The notes beneath the pieces were generated by a model. The model did no database searches, was not told the DNA's origin, and saw only the letters and a program-made list of their open reading frames with translations. Made by a program: the position numbers and the translations under genes. Source: Achromobacter agilis (lineage in GTDB: Bacteria > Pseudomonadota > Gammaproteobacteria > Burkholderiales > Burkholderiaceae_B). Taken from it: DNA of 64,000 nt. This document shows positions 17,476 through 27,794 of the stretch, piece after piece; positions within the stretch are counted from its first letter, which is position 1; each line of letters starts with the position of its first letter. The DNA lies in NCBI RefSeq assembly GCF_900496965.1, contig NZ_UFQB01000008.1, positions 62,001 to 126,000 of the forward strand, read 5' to 3'.

Positions 17476-18681
17476 ATGCCATCCTTCCGTTACGAAGCGA
17501 CCGACGCGCTGGGAAAAATCGTGCGCGGCACGATCGATGCCGACTCCGAGCGCGGCGCGCGCAACCAATTGCGGGGCCGCGGCCTGCTGCCGCTGTCGAC
17601 CTCCCCCGCGGCGCGCGCCGAAGGGCTCGGCGCTTCGCTGCGCACGCGCCTGTCGGATGCCGACCTCGCCTGGATCACGCGCCAGCTCGCCAGCCTGCTG
17701 GCCGCGAGGCTGCCGCTGGACGCGGCATTGAGCGCGACGCTGGAACAGGCCGAGAAGAAACACATCGCCGCCAGCCTGGGCGGCGTGCGCGACGACGTGC
17801 GCGCCGGCCACCGGCTGTCCGCGGCGCTGGCGGCGCGGCCGCGCGACTTTCCCGAGATCTACCGCGCGCTGATCGCCGCCGGCGAAGAGTCGGGCGACCT
17901 GGCGCAAGTGATGGAGAAACTGGCGGACTACATCGAAGAACGCAATGCCTTGCGCAGCAAGGTCATGACGGCGTTCATCTACCCCGCGGTCGTGGCCTGC
18001 GTATCGGTGATCATCGTCATCTTTCTGCTGGGCTATGTGGTGCCGCAGGTGGTGTCCGCGTTCAGCCAGGCCAAGCAGGAGCTGCCGCTGCTGACGCGGG
18101 TGATGCTGTCGTTGTCGGACTATGTGCGCGAATGGGGCGTAGCCACGGGCGCGGCGCTGGCCGCGGCCATCGTGCTGTGGCGCTACACGCTACGGGCGCC
18201 CGCCGCCCGGCGCGCCTGGCATGCCCGCGTGCTGCGCCTGCCGCTGGCCGGGCGCTTCGTGCTGGGCGTGAACGCGGCGCGCTTCGCCTCCACACTGGCC
18301 ATCCTGTCGGGCAGCGGCGTGTCGCTCCTGACCGCGCTGGAGGCCGCGCGCCGCACGCTGGGCAACGACGTGCTGCGGCTGGCGGTGGACGACGCGTCGG
18401 CGCGCGTGCGGGAAGGCGCCGCGCTGTCGGCGTCGCTGGGCGCGCAGAAAGTGTTCCCGTCCCTGCTGGTGCATCTGATCGCCAGCGGCGAGAAGACCGG
18501 CCGCCTGCCCGAGCTGCTGGACCGCGGCGCGCAAAACCTGTCGCGCGACCTGGAGCGACGCGCAATGGCCATGACGGCCCTGCTGGAACCGGCGCTGATC
18601 CTGCTGATGGGAGGATTCGTGCTGCTGATCGTGCTGGCGGTGATGATGCCGATCCTGGAGATGAATCAGCTTATACGGTAG
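17476..18681 (+). CDS. gspF: Type II secretion inner-membrane platform protein GspF
   Basis: A 401-residue polytopic platform protein at the base of the pseudopilus. It opens with PSFRYEATDALGKIVRGTIDADS, the standard GspF start, and has two T2SSF helical domains (about 70-190 and 270-395) with PEIYRALIAAGEESGDLAQVMEKLADY and its repeat SLLVHLIASGEKTGRLPELLDRGA, plus three TM helices. ATG 17476 is chosen over an upstream in-frame GTG (17398) because family members begin at this motif. It stands alone on the plus strand and runs into the repeat element at 18682. Confidence 0.94.
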   Translation: MPSFRYEATDALGKIVRGTIDADSERGARNQLRGRGLLPLSTSPAARAEGLGASLRTRLSDADLAWITRQLASLLAARLPLDAALSATLEQAEKKHIAASLGGVRDDVRAGHRLSAALAARPRDFPEIYRALIAAGEESGDLAQVMEKLADYIEERNALRSKVMTAFIYPAVVACVSVIIVIFLLGYVVPQVVSAFSQAKQELPLLTRVMLSLSDYVREWGVATGAALAAAIVLWRYTLRAPAARRAWHARVLRLPLAGRFVLGVNAARFASTLAILSGSGVSLLTALEAARRTLGNDVLRLAVDDASARVREGAALSASLGAQKVFPSLLVHLIASGEKTGRLPELLDRGAQNLSRDLERRAMAMTALLEPALILLMGGFVLLIVLAVMMPILEMNQLIR

Positions 18682-18928
18682 GGGGTGTCAGACACCCGGG
18701 GGAACTGTCTTGTGTTTGGGGGACTGTCTCGTAAGGGTGTCAGACACCTGGCTTCATGCATGCAGGGGTCCGACATCCGGCTTCGTGCGTGCACGGGTCC
18801 GGCACCCGGCTTCTTGCATGCAACGGTCGACACCCGGCTTCGCGCATGCAAGTGTCTGACACCCCTACGAGACGCCCTTCATCCTGCGCAGGCGCTACCC
18901 GGGTGTCTGACACCCCCATACAAAAAAA
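18682..18928. repeat. Composite palindromic repeat with 29-bp tandem array, right copy
   Basis: The repeat-filled gap between gspF and glnB. A GTGTCAGACACCC palindrome (near 18686-18698) is followed by a conserved about 37-bp spacer and CTCGTAAGGGTGTCAGACACC. Then come four imperfect 28-30-bp tandem units (18735-18764, 18765-18793, 18794-18822, 18823-18850), each of the form GGGTC-(N)-GACACCCGGCTTC plus a TGCATGCA-like end. The array is closed by an inverted copy, GTGTCTGACACCCCTACGAG, at 18852-18871. Another GGGTGTCTGACACCC lies at 18901-18915. It shares architecture with the element left of gspC. Confidence 0.85.
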
Positions 18929-21461
<2,533 letters not shown>

Positions 21462-21468
21462 CAGCTAG

Positions 21469-21490
21469 GGCCTATTGACGGCAATAGGCC
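21469..21490 (-). promoter_or_regulatory. Hairpin covering the nadE translation start region
   Basis: On the minus strand GGCCTATTG, loop CCGT, CAATAGGCC form a perfect 9-bp stem ending 7 nt before the nadE ATG. The only AGG in reach is inside the 3' arm, so the hairpin could mask the ribosome site. It could equally be a terminator for the upstream channel gene, whose stop is 27 bp away, though the T tract is missing. Confidence 0.5.
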
Positions 21491-21516
21491 AAATTATCTC
21501 ACGCGCCCGCGGCGCC

Positions 21517-22839
21517 CTAGCGCGGCATCTTGGCGTCGGTGAGCCCGCGTTCGGCCGAGGACGCCAGCGCCGACTGCAAGGCGCCCTCGCGCAGATAGCT
21601 CCCCATCGCGCCGATGTCGGCGCCGGACGGCTGCTGGTACAGGCGCAGCCCCAATTCGGGGAGGATGGCGAGCAGATGGTCGAAGATGTCGCCCTGAATG
21701 CGCTCGTACTCCACCCAGGCGGTCACAGCGGTAAAGCAATAGACCTCGACCGGGATGCCCTCGGAGGTGGGCTCCATCATGCGCACCATCATCGCCATGT
21801 CCTGGCGGACTTCCTGGTTCTGCTTCAGGTAGGCCAGCGCATAGGCCCGCAGGGTGCCGATATTGGTCAGGCGGCGGCGGTTGGCCGGCACGCTGGCCAG
21901 TTCCCCCATGGTCTGGTTGGCCTGGGCGATATCGTGCGTCTTGGCGTGGAGATAGTCGTGCAGCAGGCGAAAGCACATAAGCCGCTGAGACTCTTCCTCG
22001 GTCAGGAAGCGCACGCTGGCGGCGTCGACCCGCATGGTGCGCTTGATGCGCCGGCCGCCCGACTCGAACATGTGCCGGTAGTTGCGGTAGCTTTCCGAGA
22101 ACAGCTTGTAGGTGGGCACCGTGGTAACGGTGTTGTCCCAGTTCTGCACCTTGACCGTATGCAGCGCGATGTCTTTCACGAAGCCGTCGGCGTTGGACTG
22201 CGGCATCTCGATCCAGTCGCCGATGCGCAGCATGTCGTTGCTGGTCAGCTGGGTGCTGGCCACCAGCGACAGCAGTGTGTCCTTGAACACCAGCAGCAGC
22301 ACCGCGGACAGCGCGCCCAGGCCGGAGATCATCCAGAGCGGCGAGCGGTCGATCAGGATGGAAAGCACCAAAACGGTGCAGACGGCCATCAGAATGAGCT
22401 TGCTGATCTGGATATAGCCCTTGATGGACCGGGTCTGCGCCCGGGTCGTGGCCGAATAGGTATCCTGCCAGGCGCTCAGCACGCCCGAAAACGCCACGAA
22501 CACGCAGACCCAGGCGCCGGCGTGGGCCAGCCGCCCCACGACCGTCACCGCCCGCTCGACGTGCGGCACCAGGCCGATGCCCAGCGACACCACGGCGAAC
22601 GGCACGGCATACCAGAGGTTCTGGTAGGCACGGCGGCGCTGCAGGGCCTTGTCCCAGTCTCCGCGGCCGCTCAGCACCAGCACGCGGTGCGCCAGCAGCA
22701 GCACGACGCGGGCGACGACCCACTGGATGAACAGCGCGATCAGGATCAGCACGCCTATCCCGACCAGCGTCTGCGCCCAGGCTTCACGCGGCAGGTGGGT
22801 ATCCAATTGGGTGACTAGCTCTTCCCATTCCAGGGGCAT
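21517..22839 (-). CDS. MscS-family mechanosensitive ion channel (YbdG-like)
   Basis: A 440-residue inner-membrane channel of the small-conductance mechanosensitive family. About five TM helices (around 22-45, 75-95, 100-125, 150-170, 175-195) precede the MscS pore/beta module: GLGALSAVLLLVFKDTLLSLVAS, then LRIGDWIEMPQSNADGFVKDI and NWDNTVTTVPTYKLFSES. The C-terminal cytoplasmic region is longer than in MscS and matches the YbdG/MscM group. It would open under hypo-osmotic stress. It is divergent from argH and upstream of nadE on the same strand. Confidence 0.88.
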   Translation of the reverse strand: MPLEWEELVTQLDTHLPREAWAQTLVGIGVLILIALFIQWVVARVVLLLAHRVLVLSGRGDWDKALQRRRAYQNLWYAVPFAVVSLGIGLVPHVERAVTVVGRLAHAGAWVCVFVAFSGVLSAWQDTYSATTRAQTRSIKGYIQISKLILMAVCTVLVLSILIDRSPLWMISGLGALSAVLLLVFKDTLLSLVASTQLTSNDMLRIGDWIEMPQSNADGFVKDIALHTVKVQNWDNTVTTVPTYKLFSESYRNYRHMFESGGRRIKRTMRVDAASVRFLTEEESQRLMCFRLLHDYLHAKTHDIAQANQTMGELASVPANRRRLTNIGTLRAYALAYLKQNQEVRQDMAMMVRMMEPTSEGIPVEVYCFTAVTAWVEYERIQGDIFDHLLAILPELGLRLYQQPSGADIGAMGSYLREGALQSALASSAERGLTDAKMPR

Positions 22840-22959
22840 AGGGTCTCTTCTCGCTCTAAGTTCTTGAAACTAACCACGGATTATCCGACAAGTCGCCAGG
22901 ACCGCAGGCGCCCGGCCCCGAAAACCCCGGTGTCCGTCGCCCGGCGCCGCGCGAGGCCC

Positions 22960-22965
22960 TATAAT
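22960..22965 (+). promoter_or_regulatory. argH -10 element, near-leaderless start
   Basis: A perfect TATAAT ends 10 bp before the argH ATG (22976). Transcription would begin about 4 nt before the start codon, and there is no Shine-Dalgarno in the gap (TCCGCCCATC). The -35 region is poor. Confidence 0.55.
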
Positions 22966-22975
22966 TCCGCCCATC

Positions 22976-24394
22976 ATGGCAAAGACTCCCTCCCCCGACC
23001 AAAACCAGTTCGCCAACAAGGCGCAGGCCTGGTCCGCCCGGTTCTCGGAACCGGTTTCCGAACTCGTCAAGCGCTATACGGCGTCCGTGGATTTCGACAA
23101 GCGCCTGGCGCGCTACGACATCCAGGGCTCGCTCGCGCACGCGGACATGCTGGCCGCCCAGGGCATCATCGGCGCCCAGGACCTGGCCGACATCCAGCGC
23201 GGCATGACCCAGATCCTGTCCGAAATCGACGCCGGCAGCTTCCAGTGGCTGCTGGACCTCGAAGACGTGCACCTGAACATCGAAAAACGCCTGGTTGAAC
23301 TGGTGGGCGACGCGGGCAAGCGCCTGCACACCGGCCGCTCGCGCAACGACCAGGTCGCCACCGACATCCGCCTGTGGCTGCGCGCCGAGATCGACAACCT
23401 GCAAGACCTGCTGCGCCAGTTGCGCCACGCGCTGGCCGCCGTCGCGCTCGAGAACGCCGGCACCATCATGCCGGGCTTCACACACCTGCAGGTCGCCCAG
23501 CCCGTCACCTTCGGCCACCATCTGCTGGCCTACGCCGAAATGTTCGGCCGCGATGCCGAGCGCCTGGCCGACTGCCGCCGCCGCGTGAACCGCCTGCCGC
23601 TGGGCGCCGCCGCCCTGGCCGGCACGTCGTTCCCGATCGACCGCGAGCGCGTCGCCAAGACCCTGGGCTTCGACGGCGTCTGCCGCAATTCGCTGGACGC
23701 CGTGTCCGACCGCGACTTCGCCATCGAATTCTGCGCCGCCGGCGCGCTCATCATGACGCACGTCTCGCGCCTGTCCGAAGAGCTGGTGCTCTGGATGAGC
23801 CCGCGCGTGGGCTTCATCGACCTGGCCGACCGCTTCTGCACCGGCAGCTCGATCATGCCGCAGAAAAAGAACCCCGACGTGCCCGAGCTGGCCCGCGGCA
23901 AGACCGGCCGCGTCAACGGCCACCTGGTCGCCCTGCTGACCCTGATGAAGGGCCAGCCCCTGGCCTACAACAAAGACAACCAGGAAGACAAGGAAGGCCT
24001 GTTCGACACGGCGGACACGCTGCGCGACACGCTCACCATCTTCGCGGACATGGCCGGCGGCATCAAGGTCAAGGCCGACAACATGCGCGCCGCCGCCCTG
24101 CAGGGCTTCGCCACCGCCACCGACCTGGCCGACTACCTGGTCAAGCGCGGCGTGCCGTTCCGCGACGCCCACGAAGTGGTCGCGCACGCCGTGCGCGACT
24201 GCGAACAGCGCGGCTGCGACCTCGCCGACCTGTCGCTGGCCGACCTGAAGGCCTACCACGCCAGCATCGGCGAAGACGTCCACGAGGTCCTGACCCTGGA
24301 AGGCTCCGTCGCGGCCCGCAAGCACGTGGGCGGCACCGCGCCCGAGCGCGTGGCCGAAGAAGCGAAGCGCGTGCTGCAGGAAACGGCGGAGTAA
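22976..24394 (+). CDS. argH: Argininosuccinate lyase
   Basis: A 472-residue cytoplasmic enzyme, last step of arginine synthesis: argininosuccinate to arginine plus fumarate. Seen: [21 protein letters not shown] at the N terminus, the [13 protein letters not shown] substrate-site loop, [20 protein letters not shown] with the conserved His of the T-H-x-Q region, and the superfamily signature [16 protein letters not shown] with its catalytic Ser. The start lies only 10 bp after a perfect TATAAT, with no Shine-Dalgarno, suggesting an essentially leaderless transcript. A strong terminator follows the stop. Confidence 0.97.
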   Translation: MAKTPSPDQNQFANKAQAWSARFSEPVSELVKRYTASVDFDKRLARYDIQGSLAHADMLAAQGIIGAQDLADIQRGMTQILSEIDAGSFQWLLDLEDVHLNIEKRLVELVGDAGKRLHTGRSRNDQVATDIRLWLRAEIDNLQDLLRQLRHALAAVALENAGTIMPGFTHLQVAQPVTFGHHLLAYAEMFGRDAERLADCRRRVNRLPLGAAALAGTSFPIDRERVAKTLGFDGVCRNSLDAVSDRDFAIEFCAAGALIMTHVSRLSEELVLWMSPRVGFIDLADRFCTGSSIMPQKKNPDVPELARGKTGRVNGHLVALLTLMKGQPLAYNKDNQEDKEGLFDTADTLRDTLTIFADMAGGIKVKADNMRAAALQGFATATDLADYLVKRGVPFRDAHEVVAHAVRDCEQRGCDLADLSLADLKAYHASIGEDVHEVLTLEGSVAARKHVGGTAPERVAEEAKRVLQETAE

Positions 24395-24420
24395 GGGCTG
24401 GTTTTCTCCGACGCAAGATG

Positions 24421-24449
24421 ATCGGCCCCGATTTATCGGGGCCGATTTT
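24421..24449 (+). terminator. Rho-independent terminator after argH
   Basis: ATCGGCCCCGA, loop TTTA, TCGGGGCCGAT: an 11-bp perfect stem (24421-24431 with 24436-24446) ending in TTT, 26 bp after the argH stop. Confidence 0.85.
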
Positions 24450-24495
24450 CATTGGGGCGTCAGATAGCGTATGTGTACGTTCCCTCAGCCGCCCG

Positions 24496-25404
24496 CTACA
24501 CGATCCTCAGCGACTCCCCCAGCATCTCGACCACCGCATCCACCTTGGGCAGCAGCTGCTTGCTCAACGGCCACACCAAATACAAAGGCAATCCCTCGGT
24601 AGCCAATTGCGGCAGCACTTCGACCACCCGGCCGTCGCGCAAGGCGTCGGCCGCCAGCCAGGTCGCCAGTTGCGCGATGCCGAAACCGGCGGCGACGGCG
24701 TCGACCTGGGCTTCTGCACTGTCCAGCGCCATGACGCCATCCACCGGCCGCAGGCTGGCCGGCCCCGCGCCCTGCGCGATCCTCCAGGCGGGCGGCTCGC
24801 CGTCCGCGCGTCCGTAGGCCACCGCGTCATGTTGCGCCAGATCGTCGGCCGTCAGCGGCGTGCCGCGGCGCTCCAGGTATTGCGGCGACGCGCAGAAAAT
24901 CACGCGCTCCGCGCCCAGGTGGCGGTGGCCCAGGCCGGGCGCCCACTGCTGCGGCCCGCCGATGCGCACCGCCACGTCTATGCCTTCTTCGGCCAGATCG
25001 ACGAAACGGTCCGTGAACGACACGTACGGCCGCAACTGCGGATGCCGCCTGGCGAACTGAAGCAGCAGCGGCAGCGCCACCCGCCGGCCGAAGGTCGCGG
25101 GCAGGTCCACGCGCAGCCGGCCGACGGGCTCCTGGCGCTGCGCCGCCAGCACCGCCTCGGCTTCCTGCAGTTCGGCCAGCACGCGCACGCAGGTGCGGTA
25201 GTAGGCGCTGCCCGCGTCGGTCAGCGCCAGGCGGCGCGTGCTGCGTTCGAACAAGCGAGTGCGCAAGCGGGCTTCCAGCCGAGCCACGCTTTTGCCCACG
25301 GCCGAGGCGGTGAGGTTGAGCCGGTCGGCGGCGGCCGTGAAGCTGCCGGCGTCTGCGGTGGTGACGAAGGCTTCGATACCTTTGAGGCGTTCGGATGGGA
25401 TCAT
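24496..25404 (-). CDS. LysR-family transcriptional regulator
   Basis: A 302-residue LysR-type regulator with a clean HTH (LKGIEAFVTTADAGSFTAAA, RLNLTASAVGKSVARLEARL, LRTRLFERSTRRLALTDAG) and effector domain (GRLRVDLPATFGRRVALPLL, EGIDVAVRIG) of the DmlR/AaeR-like group, which often controls efflux pumps or aromatic-acid genes. It is divergent from the MFS gene at 25515. A strong dyad at 25415-25434 sits 10 bp upstream of its start and is the probable operator. Confidence 0.9.
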   Translation of the reverse strand: MIPSERLKGIEAFVTTADAGSFTAAADRLNLTASAVGKSVARLEARLRTRLFERSTRRLALTDAGSAYYRTCVRVLAELQEAEAVLAAQRQEPVGRLRVDLPATFGRRVALPLLLQFARRHPQLRPYVSFTDRFVDLAEEGIDVAVRIGGPQQWAPGLGHRHLGAERVIFCASPQYLERRGTPLTADDLAQHDAVAYGRADGEPPAWRIAQGAGPASLRPVDGVMALDSAEAQVDAVAAGFGIAQLATWLAADALRDGRVVEVLPQLATEGLPLYLVWPLSKQLLPKVDAVVEMLGESLRIV

Positions 25405-25414
25405 GGGGGGAAAA

Positions 25415-25434
25415 TTAGGGAATCAGATTCCTAA
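25415..25434. promoter_or_regulatory. Operator-like dyad between LysR and MFS genes
   Basis: The arms TTAGG(G)AATC and GATTCCTAA surround a central A; the inner GAATC-A-GATTC is a perfect 11-bp palindrome. It lies in AT-rich DNA between two divergent starts, the place for a LysR box controlling both. Confidence 0.5.
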
Positions 25435-25514
25435 ATCAATAGAAAAAATGCCCGAGATAAGAAATTCTATCTCCAATATCCTTCAGGGCCGTATCACGCC
25501 TTGAACACCCATCC

Positions 25515-26708
25515 ATGCTCGAATCCTCCCTGGCCTCCCCATCCGCCCCTGCCCGCGGGAACGCCCTCTCCATCGGCATCCTCGCCATCGCGGCTTTCGT
25601 CATCGTTTCGACGGAATTCCTGATCGTGGGATTGCTGCCCGAACTGGCCCGCGACCTGTCCCTATCCGTTTCCGCCGCGGGCCAGCTGGTGACGCTGTTC
25701 GCGTTCACTGTGATGCTGTCCGGTCCGCTGCTGACGGCCGCGCTGTCGCACCTGGAGCGCAAGCGCCTGTTCGTGGCGATTCTGCTGGTCTTCGCCGCCT
25801 CCAACGCCTTGGCCGCGGCCGCGCCCAACATCTGGGTGCTGGCGCTGGCGCGCTTCATTCCTGCGCTGGCCCTGCCGGTGTTTTGGGGCATGGCCAGCGA
25901 AGCCGCGGCGCAACTGGCCGGCCCGCGCCGCGCCGGGCAGGCGGTGGCGCGCGTGTACCTGGGCATTTCCGCCGCCCTGCTGTTCGGCATTCCGCTGGGC
26001 ACGCTGGCCGCCACGTCCATAGGCTGGCGCGGCAGCTTCTGGGGCCTGGCCGCGCTGTCCCTTGCGCTGGCCGCGCTGATGCTGGCCTGCATGCCAGCCT
26101 TGCCGCGCCCGCCACGCGTCGGCTTGCGCGAGCAGGCGCGCATTCTACGGGATCCGCGCATGCTGGCCCACATCGCACTGTCCGTGGCGGTGTTCACCGC
26201 GATGTTCGCTGCCTATACCTATCTGGCCGACGTGCTGGAACGTATCGCCGGCGTGCCGCCGGCGCAGGTCGGATGGTGGCTGATGGGCTTTGGCGCGGCG
26301 GGCTTGGCGGGCAATTGGCTGGGCGGACTGGCGGCGGACCGCAATCCGCTGGCCGCGACCCTGGCGTTCACCCTGCTGCTGGGCCTGGGCATGATGGCGG
26401 CGGTGCCCCTGGCCTCCTCGCTTGCCGGACTGCTGCCGGCGCTGGCCGCCTGGAGCATCGCCAACACGGCGCTGTATCCGGTCTGCCAGGTGCGCGTGAT
26501 GAAGGTGGCGCCGCAAGCCCAGGCCATGGCGGGAACGTTGAACGTGTCGGCGGCCAATGCCGGCATCGGCATCGGCGCCATGCTGGGCGGCTTGGCCATC
26601 GCGCAGTGGGGCCTCGGCAGTGTGGGCTATGTCGCTGGGGCCGTGGCGCTGCTGGCGGCGTTGGCGGTACCCGCCATCGCCCGGCTGCGGCCATCCGTGG
26701 CAGCCTGA
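25515..26708 (+). CDS. MFS transporter, DHA1-type efflux
   Basis: A 397-residue major facilitator protein with about 12 TM helices. Seen: the DHA1 opening (VIVSTEFLIVGLLPELARDL), the loop 2-3 region (LSHLERKRLFVAIL), and motif-C-like sequences in helix 5. It resembles AraJ/YdhP/PbuE-type drug or metabolite exporters. The partner LysR gene is divergent 110 bp away and probably regulates it. The substrate is unknown. Confidence 0.87.
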   Translation: MLESSLASPSAPARGNALSIGILAIAAFVIVSTEFLIVGLLPELARDLSLSVSAAGQLVTLFAFTVMLSGPLLTAALSHLERKRLFVAILLVFAASNALAAAAPNIWVLALARFIPALALPVFWGMASEAAAQLAGPRRAGQAVARVYLGISAALLFGIPLGTLAATSIGWRGSFWGLAALSLALAALMLACMPALPRPPRVGLREQARILRDPRMLAHIALSVAVFTAMFAAYTYLADVLERIAGVPPAQVGWWLMGFGAAGLAGNWLGGLAADRNPLAATLAFTLLLGLGMMAAVPLASSLAGLLPALAAWSIANTALYPVCQVRVMKVAPQAQAMAGTLNVSAANAGIGIGAMLGGLAIAQWGLGSVGYVAGAVALLAALAVPAIARLRPSVAA

Positions 26709-26835
26709 TCCCGACCAATGCGGACGATGCCGGGCGCCCGCGAGCCGCGGGCATGCAGGCGATGCCCAGCGGCCGCTGGCATCAGGCATACCGGTCATGC
26801 TCAACTGCCGCCAGCCTCAGGCTTGCAGGCGAGCC

Positions 26836-27645
26836 TCAGCGGCCGCCGGCCTCGGCTGTACAGGCCGGCGCGGCGCACACCGCGGGCGCCTTGATCAGGA
26901 ACTCCTTCAGGCTGGCGACGTTGTTCTTCTTGAAAATGCGATTCTTGTAGGTCACCACGGTGGTGGGCGACAGGCCCAGTTCGCGCCCCACTTCCTTGGC
27001 GGTATGGCCCTGGCGTAGCAGGTCAGCTACCTGGATCTCACGCAGCGACAGGCCACTGCACCAGGACGGCGTGCGCGGCGCGTCCGCATCCGCGCGGCAC
27101 AACTGGTGGTGGCGCCGCGCCAGCGCGATCAGCAGGGGCGCGCGCCCGCGCATCAGTTCGGCCACGTTCGGTGAATGGGCATGCGAGAAATACAGGTTCA
27201 GGTAGCTGATGCCCTCGCTGCGGGAACCGATGAGCGAAATCTTGCTGGCGAAGCCGGGGCGCTCGAACAGCAGGCGGCGGTACTCGTCGTCCGCGATGCG
27301 CTCCGGGGACGCCGTCTGGACGACCAGGTCCGGATGATGGCCGGGCTGGCAGGCCATGTCGCGCAGCAGGCCGTAGTTGGGATCGCGCCGGTAGAACTCG
27401 TTGTCCACGAACACGTTGGTGGTCCATTCGATCAGGGACTGGTTCAGCAGGCTGGCCGCCGACGAATACTGCACCAGGCCTTCGTGGCCGTAGAACACGT
27501 GCGACACGTGGTCGGCAGCTACGGTCTCGCGCAGCGCCAGCAGCAGCGTGGCATGGAACATGGGGCCGCCCAGGTCCATGACGGCGGACTCGGCCCAACG
27601 GTCCGGCCCCCCGCCCGCGGGCATAGGGTTGTGTGTCTCTTCCAT
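26836..27645 (-). CDS. LuxR-type HTH regulator of the aromatic operon
   Basis: A 269-residue regulator with a C-terminal LuxR/GerE HTH (about 199-252: LSLREIQVADLLRQGHTAKEVGRELGLSPTTVVTYKNRIFKK). The N-terminal 190 residues do not match the acyl-homoserine-lactone domain or a receiver; they may bind an aromatic effector (inference). The ATG at 27645 follows GGGGAAAA; the frame is open further upstream to 27819 but that would run through the divergent promoter. It faces away from the FAD hydroxylase operon 150 bp off, and a 20-bp dyad lies between. Confidence 0.83.
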   Translation of the reverse strand: MEETHNPMPAGGGPDRWAESAVMDLGGPMFHATLLLALRETVAADHVSHVFYGHEGLVQYSSAASLLNQSLIEWTTNVFVDNEFYRRDPNYGLLRDMACQPGHHPDLVVQTASPERIADDEYRRLLFERPGFASKISLIGSRSEGISYLNLYFSHAHSPNVAELMRGRAPLLIALARRHHQLCRADADAPRTPSWCSGLSLREIQVADLLRQGHTAKEVGRELGLSPTTVVTYKNRIFKKNNVASLKEFLIKAPAVCAAPACTAEAGGR

Positions 27646-27708
27646 GGTGTCGTTTTCCCCCGCTTGCGCGTGTTTTCCCGATTCTAAGGTCATCCTCCGC
27701 CGCCGCGG

Positions 27709-27728
27709 TGTCCTCTTCCGTGAGGACA
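27709..27728. promoter_or_regulatory. 20-bp dyad, probable LuxR-type operator
   Basis: TGTCCTC, spacer TTCCGT, GAGGACA: a perfect 7-bp inverted repeat spanning 20 bp between the divergent LuxR-type gene and FAD hydroxylase gene. Twenty-bp dyads are typical LuxR-family sites. It lies 67 bp before the hydroxylase ATG. Confidence 0.5.
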
Positions 27729-27794
27729 TGACGGGCCCGCGTGGCGCTCCTAGAGTGGTGCCTGCATCGAAACCACATCGAACTAGGGAAAACG

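Noticed and set aside
18735-18850. CRISPR-like array
   Set aside because: Units of 28-30 bp abut each other with no unique spacers, the units diverge, and there are no cas genes. It is a tandem repeat.
26709-26835. A terminator or repeat element in the GGCCGC-rich gap after the MFS gene
   Set aside because: Several GCGGCCGC-like words but no stable hairpin followed by T residues, and no match to the palindromic repeats.
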